Counted from the stretch's first letter, positions 1 through 8,799 are shown. The stretch: DNA of 64,000 nucleotides from Rathayibacter iranicus NCPPB 2253 = VKM Ac-1602 (GCF_003149025.1 NZ_QGDV01000004.1:1-64000), one strand, 5' to 3'. The notes: generated from the sequence alone by a model not told the origin. Made by a program: numbers and translations.

Positions 1-134
1 CCGAAGCGATCAACGGCCGCCTCGAACACCTCCGCGGCACCGCCCTCGGCTTCCGCAACCTCACCAACTACATCGCCCGCAGCCTGCTCGAAACTCGCGG
101 CTTCAGACCCCGACTACACCCCCAATTACGATGA
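1..134 (+). CDS. ISL3-family transposase, C-terminal end (partial)
   Basis: The reading frame is open from the window edge to a TGA at 132-134 and gives about 43 residues. It has the typical end of actinobacterial ISL3-family transposases: an N-G-R-L-E-H-L-R segment followed by A-L-G-F-R-N-L-T-N-Y and a basic tail. The catalytic part lies outside the window, so I cannot say whether the element is intact. The stop codon sits in a stretch (about 121-138) that could be the right terminal inverted repeat, because ISL3 genes usually end inside the repeat. DNA after it becomes clearly AT-richer. Family call is from recognised motifs, not a search. Confidence 0.75.
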   Translation, partial: EAINGRLEHLRGTALGFRNLTNYIARSLLETRGFRPRLHPQLR

Positions 135-272
135 GCCCTTTAAGAGGAATGGAAATCATTGACAGTCTGTATCCAGACGGAAATATCGGCGAGCGCGTCC
201 GCTTTCCTCTATGCGGAAGAAAAAGTCTGTATTTTTCGGGCTACTTGTCGGACGTCGCGGAACTCGCAAACC

Positions 273-410
273 TTAGCGCCACCATAACCACCATCGGAAA
301 CGGCGCGATTGTCGTAAAACATTAGCTATTGCCTTATCGTACTTTTCCGTCTGCTCCAGATCGATACTCCCATCAACACGCCTGACACATCTGTCGCTTA
401 GACTATTCAT
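273..410 (-). CDS. Small hypothetical ORF (45 aa), possible immunity-gene remnant
   Basis: A 45-codon frame starts at an ATG at 408-410 with a GGAAG three bases upstream and ends at TAA. It encodes a basic peptide with an R-x-x-D-G-S-I-D-L-E stretch and a Trp/Arg-rich end (RFRWWLWWR). The first stretch resembles R-A-D-G-T-I-D-M-E in the immunity-like gene just upstream on the same strand, which suggests a decayed second copy. It lies in a low-GC, IS-flanked region. It could equally be chance coding potential. Confidence 0.25.
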   Translation of the reverse strand: MNSLSDRCVRRVDGSIDLEQTEKYDKAIANVLRQSRRFRWWLWWR

Positions 411-519
411 GCTCTTCCAACGTAGCTTGAAAGGCCAGCCGGCAGTTCAGCTATGGGATCGCCTCGACGAGTATCCTTACCCGGCCCTGGAATGGCAGAA
501 ACTCTCTGTGCCATCGCGG

Positions 520-932
520 CTAATGCCATCGACCACGACCAACATTTTCGGGATCAACGATCGCTAAGGCGACGCCGATCAGATCACGCGAGATTCCTCC
601 CAACTCTAGAGCGAACATCAGATCAGCCATCTGATGGTCTGAGACATCTTCCACACCTTGGTCAGGGACGCTTGATACACCCACGTTGTCTCCATGTCAA
701 TCGTGCCATCTGCTCGGACGACGTGGGCTTCCTCCAGACCACCGATCGTGTGCCCATAAGACAGTCGGACTTTTTTGCAGAGCCCGCGCATCTGTCCGAG
801 CGTCGTAGCCCGACGAGCGAATCGCGCATAACTGGCAAACTTCGGAAAAAGATAAAACTTCTTCACCGTCAGAATTCTGACGGAAAGATCAGCAAGCGCA
901 TCCGCGTAATCATCTCTGCGCCGGTCGTTCAC
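520..932 (-). pseudogene. Immunity-like protein, frameshifted
   Basis: The gene starts at GTG 930-932, which overlaps the TGA stop of the upstream toxin fragment (GTGA). This coupling is typical of toxin/immunity pairs. The first frame runs 104 codons to a TGA at 618. Close to its end, around 650, another frame takes over and continues convincingly (VSDHQMADLMFALELGG...) to TAG at 520. Restoring one base in the AAGATGTC stretch would give one frame of about 137 residues. No known domain is recognised. The immunity role is inferred only from overlap with the toxin gene. A sequencing error is the alternative to true decay. Confidence 0.55.
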
Positions 933-1522
933 GGAACAAGGGGCCACGATTGCATCTCCTTCACGTCGTTCCACACCATCGGCATATAGGTCTGATGAGT
1001 TCCACCTGGGTACAACTCGCCAGCCGGCCCTCGCTGGGGGGCGATCGTTCCGCTGTAAGCCGGCCACCCTGCCGGCAGCTCTGACGCGAACCCCGTATTG
1101 ACGTGGGAGGGATGTCCGTTGGGCCACTGCGGCGGCAGTTCCTTCTCAGACCATACACGGCTGACACTCAGCGGCGCGTCTGTCGACCACCACTCGCCAG
1201 CATTAAAGCCATTGATGTCTCCCGCCCGGAACGTCACCGTCGGTTCCGTCGGATACCGAGACCGACAGATCCAGTTATCGAAACGCTTCGTCTCTTTCAA
1301 AGACAACCGCGGAGGGATCCCCACCGTGGTCGCACCGATCAGCGCGTTCTCCGCGCCTGCCGCGAGGAGACCCTCAGGCGTTTGCGGCCCCGGCTCTGCC
1401 ACATACGCGCCAACGCCCCCAACCGCACCACTCGCAGCGGCACCAACCGTCAGCGCCGCAGTATTATTCGACCCCAGCTTCGCAAAAGCTGCTCTCACTC
1501 CCGCGCCAGCCGCACCCGACAC
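929..1522 (-). pseudogene. Polymorphic toxin C-terminal fragment (type VII-associated, 5'-truncated)
   Basis: A 197-codon frame opens at GTG 1520-1522 and stays open upstream only to TAG 1571-1573. It starts with a Gly/Ala-rich hydrophobic segment (GAASGAVGGVGAYVAEP) typical of the linker before the toxin tip of LXG/WXG effectors. The last ~110 residues have a F-R-A-G-D motif, then W-W-S-T-D, then G-G-T-H-Q-T-Y-M-P. The R...S-T...Q order is reminiscent of ADP-ribosyltransferase or NAD-glycohydrolase toxins, which I infer weakly. The secretion/N-terminal half is absent, and a terminator of the preceding gene lies just upstream, so this looks like an orphan tip left by recombination. Confidence 0.5.
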
Positions 1523-1622
1523 CGCGCCGACAGCGGAATCGATCCCACCCGCCTCGAAGCCGACCGAGCACTACTCCACTTTTGTGAAGTCACAGAGACT
1601 CGACCATTCGCAGACAGAAGGC

Positions 1623-1659
1623 GTCCCGCCCCTGCGCAACGTGAGCGCAGGGGCGGGAC
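1623..1659 (-). terminator. Rho-independent terminator of the WXG100 gene
   Basis: A perfect 15-bp inverted repeat (1623-1637 and 1645-1659) with a 7-nt loop lies seven bases past the WXG100 stop codon. The stem is almost all G/C, as usual in this GC range. There is no long U-tract. Confidence 0.8.
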
Positions 1660-1665
1660 GGTCGA

Positions 1666-1947
1666 TCAGCTTCCGCCGCCGGCGGCGAAGATGTTCTGCG
1701 AGATCGTCGCCAGCTGCCCACGCAGCTCCTCGAGTTCCTGCTTGGCCTTCTCGAGCGCCGACTTGGTCTCAGGCCAGGTCGAGGACCGGAACTGCGACGC
1801 CAGCGGACCGTCCCAGACGTTCGGGTCGGACAGCGTCCGCCCCTGCGCGTCCAGCTGACTGATCTGATCCGTTAGACCGCCGTTAATGATCGACTGCATC
1901 TGCTGGATCGCCGACTTCGCCTCTTCTGTTGAGAGAACACGAGACAT
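1666..1947 (-). CDS. WXG100 family type VII secretion protein
   Basis: A 93-residue, helix-rich protein with the WXG signature (V-W-D-G-P at about residue 46) between two predicted amphipathic helices, the size and plan of ESAT-6/WXG100 proteins. These are exported as dimers by type VII secretion systems, alone or as partners of larger LXG/WXG effectors. I chose the ATG at 1945-1947 because AGAAGGG lies at good distance; an upstream in-frame extension to 2010 lacks a ribosome site. It sits between a kinase gene and a truncated toxin, all on the minus strand, with a strong terminator directly after it. No secretion ATPase is in the window. Confidence 0.85.
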   Translation of the reverse strand: MSRVLSTEEAKSAIQQMQSIINGGLTDQISQLDAQGRTLSDPNVWDGPLASQFRSSTWPETKSALEKAKQELEELRGQLATISQNIFAAGGGS

Positions 1948-2092
1948 GAACCACACCCTTCTTCCCAGTGCGGACGGGACCATCCCGCCCGCTCCCCCGC
2001 GGATAAACACCCGCTGAGAATGCCTCGTAAGCGTAGGGCCGAAATCGGCGATCCGTCATTCTGCGACAGTCGTTTGGCGCGAGACGACGGTC

Positions 2093-4036
2093 TCAGCCGC
2101 GCGTCGTAATCGCGAAGGGACTGCTCGAGAGGTCGGAGAAAGCGCCGACCCGCGCTCGTAGCTCGCAGGAGGGGGTCACCGACAGGGCCGTCACCGTCAG
2201 GCCGTCAGAGGACACTGCAACAGCTCCACCGCAACCGTCACTGAGCCGAACACCGCTCACGCCACCGGCGACCGCGTCGAGCATGCTGCTAGCGCGGCCG
2301 ACGGAGGGAGTCACGAGCAACGGGTTCACCGGATCCGCTCCGCCCGGCCAGACGGGCACAAGCGTCACCGGCAGCGGGGTCTGACTGACTGTACGAGCCG
2401 GTGTCTCGATGCGGATGTCGCGGAGGCGCTGCACTGGGTAGGCCGTCCCAGCGACGGCAGGGTCGGAGACGGCCGTCGACGTCGCTGCCGATGCGCGGCG
2501 GAGCCACGCGTCCAGAGCCGCCTGGTCGGCCACAGGCATCGCGACAGTGGCGGTCACGACGACGGTCCCCTGCGCCGGAATGTCGAGCCCGGTCAGGTTC
2601 CAGCCGCAGGCGACTCCGACCCCCGTCACGCTCGGCTGGTTGCGCACGCCTACCGCTCCCGACCAGGTGACGGCGGGACAGGCCGCCGCGTCCTCGAGGC
2701 CCGGCAGGACCTCGAGGAGTGCCCCGCTGAGGGGCGCACTCTGTGCGGAATAGGAGAGCTCGACGATGAGCGACTGCCTCTGCGGATCCCACGACGCGGA
2801 GCGCGCAAGGCCGAGGCCGGTGGGGAGCGGCCTGTCCTGCTGCTGCGCCGAAAACGCGGCCGTCGATGTTCCACTCTGCACGTCCTCGCCCCGCGGAAGG
2901 ATCGCCACGACGACAGCCCCGACGAGCAGGGCCGCAGCACCGACAGCGGCAGCGATCATCCGCGGGTCGAACCGCCGCCGAGCCGCAGCCACGGGCGCGG
3001 GCGCCGCCGCTGCACGCAGCTCGCGCCGCGGCCTCGAGCGCAGGACCGTCGCCTGGGAGGACGGTCCCAGCTCGGGTGCGGGCCCCTCTTCGGCGACAGG
3101 CGCCGGCTCCGCCTCTACTCCGGGGTGCGCGCCGCGCAGCACCGTCGCGGGGCGCGCTACCTCCTCGAACGTCGGCAGATCGGCGGCGCGGGCGAGCGCG
3201 GGAACGCCGGCGAGTCCGGTGACGAGACCACGCAGTATCCCGGCCGCCTCCGCCGCGGTGGGCCGCCCCGAGGGGTCCTTCGCGAGCATTCGGTCAAGGA
3301 TGGCCCCGACACTGGCTGGCACGTCGATCGGGGGCGGCAGCATCGAGACGTGCCGGTACGCCACCGCAAAGTCGTTGCCGATCCCGGCGAACGGCGTGCG
3401 CCCAGAGAGCAGCTCGTAGAGCAGGATGCCGGTGGAGTACACGTCGCTGGGCGGCCCGGTCTCCCCCGTCGCGAGCATCTCGGGTGACAGGTATTCGGGC
3501 GTGCCGATGATTCCCGTCGTCGCCCGAGGGCCCTCCGCGACGACGTGCGCAATGCCGAAGTCGGAGACACGGACCGCCTCGCCGAGGTCGGGCACCTCCT
3601 GCGCGAGCAAGACGTTGTCGGGCTTCACGTCGCGATGCACCGTGCCGATGGCGTGGGCGGCAGCGAGAGCATCGAGGACGGAGGCGGTCGCCGCGACGGC
3701 TCGACCGGCGGCGAGCGGCCCCTCGGTGTTCAGCAGGTCGCGGAGCGAGCCCCCGCCGACCAGCTCCATCACGATCGCGAGTGTGTCGCCCTCGACGACC
3801 AGGTCGCGAACCGCAACCACCCGCGGATGCCGTAGCCGCGTCAAGACTGAGCGCTCGCGAACGAACCGCTCGACGAGCCCGGTGTCCTGGGTGTGCTCCC
3901 GTCGGAGGAGCTTCGCCGCGAGCTCGGACCCCTCACGCACGTCGCGCACGCGCCAGACCTCGCCGGCCGCTCCGGCCCCGATCCGGTCAAGCAGCCGATA
4001 CCGCGCACCGAGGGCGTCCCCCACGTCCTCCGCCAC
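2093..4036 (-). CDS. Transmembrane serine/threonine protein kinase (PknB-like kinase domain)
   Basis: 647 residues. Residues ~13-270 form a Hanks-type kinase domain: G-A-G-A-A-G-E-V glycine loop, Lys42, catalytic H-R-D-V-K-P-D-N (Asp136), S-D-F-G, and G-T-P-E-Y-L-S-P-E. A low-complexity Pro/Ala juxtamembrane stretch leads to one membrane helix at about 352-372, then about 270 extracytoplasmic residues with no recognisable PASTA repeats. The start is GTG at 4036 with GGAGG six bases before it. The kinase likely phosphorylates cytoplasmic proteins in response to an envelope signal. Its adjacency to a WXG100 gene suggests, but does not prove, a link to type VII secretion. Confidence 0.9.
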   Translation of the reverse strand: MAEDVGDALGARYRLLDRIGAGAAGEVWRVRDVREGSELAAKLLRREHTQDTGLVERFVRERSVLTRLRHPRVVAVRDLVVEGDTLAIVMELVGGGSLRDLLNTEGPLAAGRAVAATASVLDALAAAHAIGTVHRDVKPDNVLLAQEVPDLGEAVRVSDFGIAHVVAEGPRATTGIIGTPEYLSPEMLATGETGPPSDVYSTGILLYELLSGRTPFAGIGNDFAVAYRHVSMLPPPIDVPASVGAILDRMLAKDPSGRPTAAEAAGILRGLVTGLAGVPALARAADLPTFEEVARPATVLRGAHPGVEAEPAPVAEEGPAPELGPSSQATVLRSRPRRELRAAAAPAPVAAARRRFDPRMIAAAVGAAALLVGAVVVAILPRGEDVQSGTSTAAFSAQQQDRPLPTGLGLARSASWDPQRQSLIVELSYSAQSAPLSGALLEVLPGLEDAAACPAVTWSGAVGVRNQPSVTGVGVACGWNLTGLDIPAQGTVVVTATVAMPVADQAALDAWLRRASAATSTAVSDPAVAGTAYPVQRLRDIRIETPARTVSQTPLPVTLVPVWPGGADPVNPLLVTPSVGRASSMLDAVAGGVSGVRLSDGCGGAVAVSSDGLTVTALSVTPSCELRARVGAFSDLSSSPFAITTRG

Positions 4037-4122
4037 GCCATCCTCCGATCCGAGATTCCATCGATTTCGAAGGAGATCGTATCGGGTACTGGCACCCTCA
4101 CCGCTGCGCAGGCGCGGCGTTG

Positions 4123-5100
4123 CTAGAAGCCCTCAGCGAAGCGCGGCGCGTAATCGGCGCTCAGCGCCGCCAACTCGTCCTCACCGAGCGTGAGGTCGAG
4201 TGAGGCCACGGCGTCCTCGAGGTGCTGCATCTTGGTGGCGCCCACGATTGGCGCCGTGACCGCCTCCTGCTGCCGCACCCAGGCGAGCGCCACCTGCGCG
4301 CGGGAGACACCGTGCTCGCCGGCGATGCGCGCAACGATCGCCGCCGTCCGCCGGTCGGAGTCCTCCTGCTGCCGATAGAGGGTGCCGCCGAAGACGTCGG
4401 TCTCGGTGCGGACCGTCGTCTCGTCCCAGTCGCGGGTCAGGCGACCGCGCGCAAGCGGCGACCACGGGATCACGCCGACCCCCTGGTCGCTGCAGAACGG
4501 GTGTAGCTCGCGCTCGTCCTCGCGCTGGATCAGGTTGTACTGGTCCTGCATCGAGACAAAGCGCGTCCAACCGCCGAGGTCGGCGGTGTACTGGGCCTTC
4601 GCGAACTGCCACGTCCACATGCTGGAAGCGCCGATGTAGCGCGCTTTTCCCGAGCGGACGACGTCGTGCAGAGTCTCCATCGTCTCCTCAATCGGCGTCT
4701 CGGGGTCCCAGCGGTGGATCTGATAAAGATCGACGTACTCGATGCCAAGACGGCACAGACTGTCGTCGATTGCGCTCAAGATGTGACGACGCGAGAGACC
4801 ACCGCCATTAGGCCCCGGGCGCATCTGGCCGTGCACCTTGGTCGCAATCACGACCTCCTCGCGGACAGCGAAGTCGGCGAGGGCACGCCCCACGAATTCC
4901 TCGCTGGTGCCGTCGGAGTACACATCGGCCGTATCGAACGTGGTGATGCCCAGCTCGAGCGCACGGCGCAGGAACGGGCGCGACTCCTCCTCCCCCATGC
5001 TCCAACCATGCGCGCCGCGGTCGGGTGCGCCAAAGCTCATGCAGCCGAGGATGATCCGGGAGACCTGCAGGCCGCTGGAGCCGAGTCGGGTGGAGTCCAT
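4123..5100 (-). CDS. Aldo/keto reductase
   Basis: 325 residues, full length for the family. It is a cytoplasmic NADPH-dependent oxidoreductase of carbonyl compounds. The catalytic tetrad is visible: Asp and Tyr in FDTADVYSDG, Lys in IATKVHG and His in YQIHRWD. The C-terminal cofactor region (PIVGATKMQHLEDAV) is intact. The start at 5098-5100 is preceded by GGAAGAAA; a longer in-frame extension upstream is low-complexity and unlikely. The sequence is close to actinobacterial YajO/Tas-like reductases, and the substrate cannot be told. It lies 86 bases upstream of the kinase gene on the same strand. Confidence 0.93.
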   Translation of the reverse strand: MDSTRLGSSGLQVSRIILGCMSFGAPDRGAHGWSMGEEESRPFLRRALELGITTFDTADVYSDGTSEEFVGRALADFAVREEVVIATKVHGQMRPGPNGGGLSRRHILSAIDDSLCRLGIEYVDLYQIHRWDPETPIEETMETLHDVVRSGKARYIGASSMWTWQFAKAQYTADLGGWTRFVSMQDQYNLIQREDERELHPFCSDQGVGVIPWSPLARGRLTRDWDETTVRTETDVFGGTLYRQQEDSDRRTAAIVARIAGEHGVSRAQVALAWVRQQEAVTAPIVGATKMQHLEDAVASLDLTLGEDELAALSADYAPRFAEGF

Positions 5101-5174
5101 GCGTGTTTCTTCCGGGTCGTAGGAGTCGTAGGAGGAGAGGCCACTCCAGCCTCGCATCCGAGCGGGAGAAGTCG

Positions 5175-5615
5175 CTAGCCGAGGCCGATTTCGCGGCGGG
5201 TCACGGCGACGACACTCGGGAGAAAGAGCGTCACGGTCGCGACGAGCGCGGGAGCCAGAAGCGCCCAGCCGATGTCGGGCACCGCGTACTGACCCTGGAA
5301 GGCGCCGAGGGCGATAGCCATCACTACCAGTTGCATCGTGAGCGCTGACCCGCGCATCCAACCGCGGCGCCGTACTGCGCCGAGAGTGGTGGCGACCGCC
5401 CAGCCGAGCGCGATCAGAGCGAGCACGATGATGGCGATTCCGCCGTCTGGCGTGTCCGCGGCGGTCGTCAGCAGCTCGACGACGAGCCAGATCGCGAGCG
5501 CCGCAACGGCCAGAGTCTCGAGCGCGAGGACCGCGATCAGGATGAGGAGCCCGACCGGTCTCACACCGGTGGTCCGGGGTCGGCGCGACCCGTTCTCCTC
5601 AACGGTCACAGCCAC
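5175..5615 (-). CDS. Four-helix membrane protein, unknown function
   Basis: 146 residues with four predicted membrane helices (roughly 22-48, 60-80, 92-108 and 115-137) and short loops. The N-terminus is charged and probably cytoplasmic. I recognise no domain of known function, although small proteins of this type are common in Microbacteriaceae. Start is GTG at 5615, with a second GTG two codons later as alternative. It lies upstream of the aldo/keto reductase on the same strand with 74 bp between them. Confidence 0.75.
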   Translation of the reverse strand: MAVTVEENGSRRPRTTGVRPVGLLILIAVLALETLAVAALAIWLVVELLTTAADTPDGGIAIIVLALIALGWAVATTLGAVRRRGWMRGSALTMQLVVMAIALGAFQGQYAVPDIGWALLAPALVATVTLFLPSVVAVTRREIGLG

Positions 5616-5995
5616 ATCCCACCCAGATCTCTTGATTCGGATTCATCCTCGTGACAGGCTAGTCCAGTTCGTTTCACCGCTCACAGGGTCGTGGGTTTCC
5701 GTCGATGTGAGCATCCGATCCCGTCGTGTCGAGAGACACGGGGGCGAGTCGGGTGACCAACTCTGGAACCGGTAGTCGGCATAGTGCTTTCGCACCGTGC
5801 CGGGCCTGCCGGGCTTGAACCGAGCGCCGACCCGACCACCACCCGAAACACTCCGCGCCGTCGCGTGGAGTGTCGTGGCGTGCGCAGGTGAAGCGCGAGG
5901 TCCAGATGAAGGTCGTGATCGTCGGCGTGAATCGATCATCCCACCCGAACACTGCGTGGTTCCTCCGCGCACGCCTGCATACAAGGAGCACCCGC

Positions 5996-6244
5996 ATGGA
6001 CTGGCGCGACAAAGCCGCTTGCCTCACCGCAGACCCCGAGCTCTTCTTTCCGGTCGGCAACACCGGACCGGCGGTCGACCAGATCGAGAAGGCGAAGTCG
6101 GTGTGCGCTCGCTGCACTGTCACCGAGGTCTGCCTCCAGTACGCCCTCGAAACCGGCCAAGACTCGGGAGTGTGGGGCGGGCTCAGTGAGGACGAGCGCC
6201 GCGCCCTCAAGCGCCGCGCCGCGCGCGCGCGCCGCGCCTCGTAG
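5996..6244 (+). CDS. whiB1: WhiB-family iron-sulfur transcriptional regulator, WhiB1 type
   Basis: 82 residues. It carries the four [4Fe-4S] ligand cysteines (Cys9, Cys37, Cys40, Cys46), the G-V-W-G-G turn and the basic C-terminal DNA-binding tail (ALKRRAARAR). The opening MDWRDKAAC and D-P-E-L-F-F-P-V-G follow WhiB1 very closely, and the gene is convergent with pdtaS as in M. tuberculosis (Rv3219/Rv3220c). WhiB1 binds sigma factor and DNA and its cluster reacts with nitric oxide; it is essential in mycobacteria. The start is set by AAGGAG eight bases upstream of ATG 5996. Confidence 0.95.
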   Translation: MDWRDKAACLTADPELFFPVGNTGPAVDQIEKAKSVCARCTVTEVCLQYALETGQDSGVWGGLSEDERRALKRRAARARRAS

Positions 6245-6277
6245 TCGCGCCCAGCCGCTCAGCAGACCGACGACCCG

Positions 6278-6308
6278 GCCCCCGTCGCCCCTTTCAAATG
6301 ACGGGGGC
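6278..6308. terminator. Terminator between convergent whiB1 and pdtaS
   Basis: A perfect 9-bp stem (GCCCCCGTC at 6278-6286 with GACGGGGGC at 6300-6308) and a 13-nt loop lie midway between the two stop codons. It probably works in both directions. Confidence 0.7.
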
Positions 6309-6366
6309 TTCGTCGTTCCGAGGGGCACGGGTCGACCCTCCCCGCAGGAGCTGTGCCGCGACGTCC

Positions 6367-7866
6367 TCAGGAGCGATCGCGCTCCAGCCAGCGCAGCGGC
6401 ATCTCGATGGTCACCTCGGTGCCTCGACCGACCAACGTGTGCCAATCGATCGTGCCGCCCAGCTCACCCTGGATCAGAGTGCGTACGATCTGCGTCCCCA
6501 GACCGGAGCCGACTTTTCCCTCGGGCAGTCCGACTCCGGTATCGCGCACCTTCACGGTCAGCTCGTCGTCGCTGCGCGTCGCGACGATCTCGACGTCACC
6601 CTCGCGACCGGCCAAGCCGTGCTCGACGGCGTTGGTGACGAGTTCGGTCAGAGCCAGGGCGAGCGGAGTCGCATACTCGCTGGGCAGGTTGCCGAAGCTC
6701 CCGCTCAGCTTGGGGTGCACCGTTGTGTTGTGTGTCGACGCGACTTCGGCGATCAGCAGCAGGACCCGATCGAACACCTGGTCGAAGTCGACGTCCTGAT
6801 TGAGCCCCTCAGAGAGCGTGTCGTGGACGACCGCGATGGCGGCGACGCGGCGCATCGCCTGCGTCAGCGCATCGCGAGCGAGGTCCGAGTGCGTACGACG
6901 CGCCTGGATCCGCAGCAGCGAGGCTACCGTTTGGAGGTTGTTCTTCACGCGGTGGTGAATCTCGCGGATCGTTGCGTCTTTCGTGATGAGTTCGCGCTCC
7001 TGGTGCCGCAGCTCGGTCACATCCCGACAGAGCACGACGGCGCCGACGCGCTCGCCCCGGTCGCGGATCGGGATCGCGCGCAGTGAGATCGTCACGCCGC
7101 GGGTCTCGATGTCGGTGCGCCAGGGCGCCCGGCCGGTGACGACGAGCGGGAGCGATTCGTCGATGACGAGCTTGCCGGTGAGCAGCGCCGTGGTGACTTC
7201 GGCGAGCGATTCGCCCTCGAGCTCGTCCGCGAAGCCGATGCGGTTGAACGCCGAGAGTGCATTAGGGCTGGCGAAGGTGGTGATGCCGTCGACGTCGAGG
7301 CGGATGAGCCCATCCGACGCGCGCGGAGCCCCACGGCGCGGGCCGGTCGGGGCGCCGAGGTCCGGGAAGTCGCCCGACGCGATCATCGAGAAGAGATCAT
7401 TCGCGCAGTCGTTGAACGTCAGCTCTTGGCGACTCGGAGTGCGGGTCTCGCTGAGGTTGGTGTGTCGCGTGACGACGGCAATCGGTCGATCGGTGGTCGC
7501 GCCGTCGGAGGCGCCGAGCCGGCGCAAGACCGGTACAGCACGCACGCGCGTGGGCGTCTCCTCGAACCAGTCGGGCGCGGAGGTGTCGACAATGCGTGCG
7601 GTCTCGAATGCCTCGACCACCTGGGCGCGCCACTCCGACTTGATCCGCTGCCCCACGAAGTCGCGGTAGAAGAGGGTCGCGGCGCTGGACGGGCGAGCGT
7701 GGGCGACAGCCACAAAGCTCTCGTCGGCCGTCGGCACCCAGAGCACAATGTCGGCGAAGGCGAGGTCGGCGAGCAGCTGCAGGTCGCCGACCAGGAGGTG
7801 CAGCCATTCCACATCCGCTTCGTCGGACCGGCCGTGGGAAAGGACGAGATCGCTGAGGGTCGACAC
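6367..7866 (-). CDS. pdtaS: Sensor histidine kinase PdtaS
   Basis: 499 residues, cytoplasmic, with no membrane helix. Order: PdtaS-type GAF domain (~10-150), PAS domain (~185-290), HisKA_2 dimerisation domain with the E-I-H-H-R-V-K-N-N-L-Q-T motif (phospho-His), and HATPase_c with T-E-L-V-T-N-A-V-E-H and D-T-G-V-G-L-P. In actinobacteria PdtaS signals to the RNA-binding antitermination regulator PdtaR, which is not in this window. Its place opposite whiB1 matches Rv3220c. GTG start at 7866. The upstream region to 8091 carries no gene. Confidence 0.93.
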   Translation of the reverse strand: MSTLSDLVLSHGRSDEADVEWLHLLVGDLQLLADLAFADIVLWVPTADESFVAVAHARPSSAATLFYRDFVGQRIKSEWRAQVVEAFETARIVDTSAPDWFEETPTRVRAVPVLRRLGASDGATTDRPIAVVTRHTNLSETRTPSRQELTFNDCANDLFSMIASGDFPDLGAPTGPRRGAPRASDGLIRLDVDGITTFASPNALSAFNRIGFADELEGESLAEVTTALLTGKLVIDESLPLVVTGRAPWRTDIETRGVTISLRAIPIRDRGERVGAVVLCRDVTELRHQERELITKDATIREIHHRVKNNLQTVASLLRIQARRTHSDLARDALTQAMRRVAAIAVVHDTLSEGLNQDVDFDQVFDRVLLLIAEVASTHNTTVHPKLSGSFGNLPSEYATPLALALTELVTNAVEHGLAGREGDVEIVATRSDDELTVKVRDTGVGLPEGKVGSGLGTQIVRTLIQGELGGTIDWHTLVGRGTEVTIEMPLRWLERDRS

Positions 7867-8091
7867 CCGGCCAGCCTAGGCCGCTGTTCGACGACGGGAC
7901 GCGGCCGGGCGCACCGCACCGGAGAGGAGCGTCCTTGGTTATCCACAGACTGGCGCCGAAGTCACCTTGAGCTTACCTCGACTGATTCGATGGGGCTGTC
8001 CCTGCGCGCTTGACCCGAGCGCGCTTCACCCGACGAGCCGAGAGGTGACCCGAACCCATGAGTCGCTCGCCCTGCCACTGGAACACGCCGA

Positions 8092-8547
8092 ATGAGCCTC
8101 CCACTCCACGCCTTCGATTACCGCACCCTGCCGTTCGACCCAGCCCCACCCGATGAAAAAGCCCCGGCGGCAGCCTTTTTCGCGGCGCAGCCTGCGACCC
8201 GGGATCAACTGCCCGACCCGGAGCCGCTCCTCGCTCGGCTCACCCTCGCCGTGCTCGAGATCCTCGAAGGCTCGCGCGAGATCGACCAAATCGCCCGCTG
8301 GCTGACCGACGAGGTCTACCACCATCTGCAGAAGCGCGTTGTGCTCTCGGCGCGCTCACGGAGCCTGAAACGCCGCACAGGGCAGCGGATCCCCTTCACG
8401 GTCGGCCGCGTCGTGATCACCGAGCCCCGCGACGGAGTCGTCGAAGGAGTGGTCATGGTACACACCCGCGTGCGCACGAGGGCCGTCGCCATCCGCCTCG
8501 AGGGCATGGACGCCCGCTGGCGTGCGACCGCGATCAACGTTCTGTGA
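8092..8547 (+). CDS. Rv3235 family protein (unknown function)
   Basis: 151 residues. A Pro/Ala-rich N-terminus of about 45 residues is followed by a compact domain: a helix with L-E-I-L-E-G-S-R-E-I-D-Q-I-A-R-W, then strands ending in A-V-A-I-R-L-E-G-M-D-A-R-W-R-A-T-A. This is the pattern of the actinobacterial Rv3235-like family, found between pdtaS and secA in related genomes. Its role is not known; the neighbourhood suggests a housekeeping function. Here the next core gene, secA, is displaced by about 3.4 kb of accessory DNA. Confidence 0.75.
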   Translation: MSLPLHAFDYRTLPFDPAPPDEKAPAAAFFAAQPATRDQLPDPEPLLARLTLAVLEILEGSREIDQIARWLTDEVYHHLQKRVVLSARSRSLKRRTGQRIPFTVGRVVITEPRDGVVEGVVMVHTRVRTRAVAIRLEGMDARWRATAINVL

Positions 8548-8799
8548 CCGCGGGCGACGCCTCGTCGTCGCAAACGTATCGGCAAGCTCATCATTGAGGC
8601 GGGCAGGACGGTCTCCACCGTGGTGAATCGTGCCCATTTCAGTGCACTCGGGCGTGAACCGCCCAGCTGCCGCCGTCTGTTCCGGCGAAGATGGCGCGTG
8701 TCGCGTTGGGCCAGCCGAACACGATGGACACTCGGACACACACCGACACCGGCGAGGTGGACGCATCGTCGTCCGTTCGTCGCGATGACGCAGGCGGAC

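Noticed and set aside
131-325. 64-codon plus-strand frame after the transposase end
   Set aside because: No ribosome site, no recognisable product, and a better small frame exists on the minus strand.
453-989. Plus-strand frame of 178 codons near the window start
   Set aside because: Antisense to the immunity remnant, which has better coding character and start/stop coupling on the minus strand.
2093-4200. Several long frames on the plus strand opposite the kinase gene
   Set aside because: Arg/Pro/Ser-rich shadow sequences caused by high third-position GC; no ribosome sites or recognisable domains.
5847-5872. Imperfect inverted repeat (ACACTCC...GGAGTGT) upstream of whiB1 as an operator
   Set aside because: It has a bulge and no match to known Crp-type or other regulator sites that I could name; too weak to list.
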